The notes under the pieces were generated by a model. That model saw only the letters and a list, made by a program, of their open reading frames with translations. It did not search any database and was not told the origin of the DNA. From CBDCNP01 sp965222425 (GTDB lineage: Bacteria > Acidobacteriota > Vicinamibacteria > Marinacidobacterales > DATDRI01): a DNA stretch of 64,000 bases. The stretch covers positions 327,024 to 391,023 of the forward strand of contig CBDCTW010000008.1 in NCBI GenBank assembly GCA_965222425.1. The letters run 5' to 3'. Positions within the stretch are counted from its first letter, which is position 1. Each line of letters starts with the position of its first letter. Below are positions 62,173 through 64,000 of the stretch, one piece after another. Position numbers and translations under genes: made by a program.

Positions 62173-63986
62173 GTGACACGTCATCCGGAATGGCTGGTGC
62201 CCGGCGCTCTCTTAGTGATGACGGCTTGCGGAGGGGAAACGCCGTCCCTTCACGAGCCGGTTCGCCTGGCGGATCGAGTCTTCGACCAGGCGGCCCTCAC
62301 TCCCGTGACCTTCCAGGATGAGACGCGCTTCAGCGTCGCCCCCAACGTTCCGTCCCAAATGCGTTTCGAGATCCGGGTCCCCATGCGAGGCGTTCTCGAG
62401 TTCGGTACGGGGGCTCGGGTTGCCGACGGAGCGGTGCTTCCCGCCCGTGTCGAGTTCCGGGTCGAGCTGCGTTCCGGAGACGAGCGAGAGATGGTTTTTT
62501 CACACACCATTCGGCGCTTCGAGCCCAACGCGTGGTTCGACCACGAAATCGATCTGACGCGGTGGGAAGGCTCCGTCGTCGATTTGAGCTTCGAAGTGTC
62601 GGCACTGGCACCGCGCGGTGACCGTGACGGCACACCCGCGAGTGTGGATGGGCTCACGCCCCTGTGGGCCAATCCCGTGATCTTCAGTCGCGAGGCCCCA
62701 CGCGATCGCCCCGACGTGATCCTCGTCTCCATCGATTGCTTGCGCGTCGACCACGTGAGCACCTACGGCTATGCACGCGAGACCACGCCCTGGATCGATC
62801 GCTTCGCGAAGGACGGCGTGGTGTTCGAGACGGCAGTGGCTTCGGCTCCGGAGACGTTGCCTTCGCATATGTCCATTTTAACTGGGTTGACACCTCCGCT
62901 CCATGGCGCGAGCAAGCGTTCGAGGCTTCCCGCGAGCGTTCCCTATCTTCCCGAGCTTCTCGCATCGAACGGATACGAGGTGGACGCCATCGTCACGGGA
63001 GCGTTCTTGTCCCAGGCGTTCGGTTTCGAGCGAGGTTTCCACTCCTATCGATTCTTGGACGTGCCCCGCTCGGAGGCGGCGGTCGACGCAGCGCTACGCC
63101 TATTGCATCGCGGTCGCGGACGGAGCCAGTTCTTGTGGTTGCATCTGTTCGAGGCTCATTGGCCCTATCTTCCTGAGCGCGATCTGATCGAAAAGTTTGG
63201 CCCGCGGCCGCGCGACATCACGGCGCTCATGAGCAAAGTTTCGAATCAGGATCTCGCGCCGGACGGACCGGAGGAGATCCAGGCGGTCGTGAACCTCTAC
63301 GATGCCGAGGTCTTCGCTACCGACCGAGCGGTGGGCCGCTTTCTTGAGAATCTGAAGTCGCGGGGTCTCTACGAATCCTCGCTTATCATCGTCGTGGCAG
63401 ACCATGGCGAGGCCTTCTATGAGCACGGATTGTGGCAGCACACGCTGGCGCTCTACGAAGAGATGATTCGGATACCGCTCGTCGTCAAGTGGCCGGGAGA
63501 CTCTCCCATCGGGAGAAGCGACGTCCGCGTCCATCAAGTCTACTTGTTCAGCACGATGCTCGACATCGCGGGCATCAGCCCCCCGCCGAACGAAGGCCGG
63601 AACCTGAGGAGCTTTGTGGACTCCTCGAAAACCGAGCCCCGAGTGCTGTGGAGCGAGGCCGGATGGGCCTCCGCGGGACGTTTCTTCCGCATCCTCTCGT
63701 CCCGGGACGACAAGTTTAAGTATATCGTCAGCATGGAGGACGACGAGGAGCGTGGTTGGCCCCCCAACGCGGCTGAGCCGCGAGGAAGTTTAATCGGTGG
63801 GTCGCGGACCCTGGCGAACGCGAAGAGCTGTCGGAGGGAAACGGTGCCCAGCCCGATGTTTTCCGAGGCCACCTGCGAGCGTACTTGAAAGAAACCGCAG
63901 CACGCCGCGCACAGACTCCCAAGATGACCATCGAGCTCGACGAGACGACGCTCGAGCAGCTCAGGGCTTTGGGTTACCTCAAGTAG
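62173..63986 (+). pseudogene. Lipoprotein sulfatase-family enzyme with a late frame change
   Basis: A lipobox (VMTAC) follows the leader. An N-terminal beta-sandwich-like domain (about residues 50-170: NAWFDHEIDLTRWEG) resembles that of the CotH-like protein at 39.2 kb. The sulfatase core has PDVILVSIDCLRVDHVSTYGY (metal Asp), TLPSHMSILTG (in the position of the CxPSR motif but with Ser-His-Met, so the normal formylglycine residue is absent or replaced), HLFEAHWPYLPE and VVADHGEAFYEHG. The frame changes between 63775 and 63830; the correct continuation, VADPGEREEL to LEQLRALGYLK, ends at 63986. The start is plausible, with no strong Shine-Dalgarno seen. Confidence 0.75.
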
Positions 63987-64000
63987 GGCCGGGCTCGAAG

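Overview
The window is a high-GC bacterial chromosome segment that mixes ordinary housekeeping and envelope genes with a heavily scarred accessory region. A chromosomal DUF1844 protein, two RND pumps behind an ECF sigma/anti-sigma pair, many secreted amidohydrolases and lipoproteins, and sulfatase and CotH-like surface proteins suggest an Acidobacteriota-like or similar diderm bacterium. That placement is an inference; there is no rRNA here to settle it. Three tRNAs (Leu-TAA, Cys-GCA, Gly-GCC) lie at 48.2-50.2 kb.

Layout. 0.4-2.1 kb: a broken Rieske/glutamate-synthase-like gene joined to the tail of an unrelated gene. 2.1-5.1 kb: a three-gene translationally coupled operon on the minus strand (sialidase, membrane protein, GT39-type glycosyltransferase whose C-terminus comes from a GT9 heptosyltransferase). 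5.2-5.9 kb: remnants of an HD-GYP gene and a CoA-transferase gene. 6.2-16.5 kb: an intact operon-like block (ECF sigma factor, zinc anti-sigma factor, Spy-like protein, RND pump, adaptor, second RND pump, lipoprotein). 16.5-18.1 kb: UPF0158 gene, then metallophosphoesterase and queG remnants. 18.1-43.4 kb: the mobile zone, with IS1595, IS21, IS3, IS256, IS1-like and integrase-type elements or remnants, several families of small non-autonomous elements, a group II intron fragment, and cargo genes between them (amidohydrolase, S1/P1 nuclease, queuosine-precursor-type transporter, MBL hydrolase, YggT, OLD-type nuclease, PPK2, CotH). 43.4-47.8 kb: a four-gene surface-sugar operon whose last gene, a CMP-sugar synthetase, is cut by a 114-bp repeat. 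48.2-56.8 kb: housekeeping genes on the minus strand (hydroxy-acid oxidase, galT, yraN, cysS, ribF, DUF1844) and mazG on the plus strand. 57-64 kb: amidohydrolase, a cyclase/autotransporter chimera, an integrase-type transposase, a broken SGNH hydrolase and a lipoprotein sulfatase.

The most interesting object is at 18490-20827: a complete IS1595-family element with 23-bp terminal inverted repeats (20/23) and a perfect 8-bp target duplication (TTACTTTA). It carries three overlapping genes: transposase, Dam-type (D12-class) adenine methyltransferase, and a 151-aa PD-(D/E)XK nuclease. The element is therefore apparently an insertion sequence fused to a miniature restriction-modification module. 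GATC sits inside both inverted repeats and overlaps the -35 box of the transposase promoter, so the element could control its own promoter and ends with its own methylase.

A second theme is decay. There are four short repeat families (114 bp, 146 bp, 166 bp, and a single 189-bp TTAA-flanked insert inside galT), at least five gene-gene junctions that look like deletion scars, and at least seven genes needing one or more single-base frame corrections. Either the genome is undergoing pseudogenisation with element expansion, or the assembly carries residual indel errors. The precise insertions (galT, CotH, IS1595) are supported by target duplications and by restored reading frames, and do not depend on that question.
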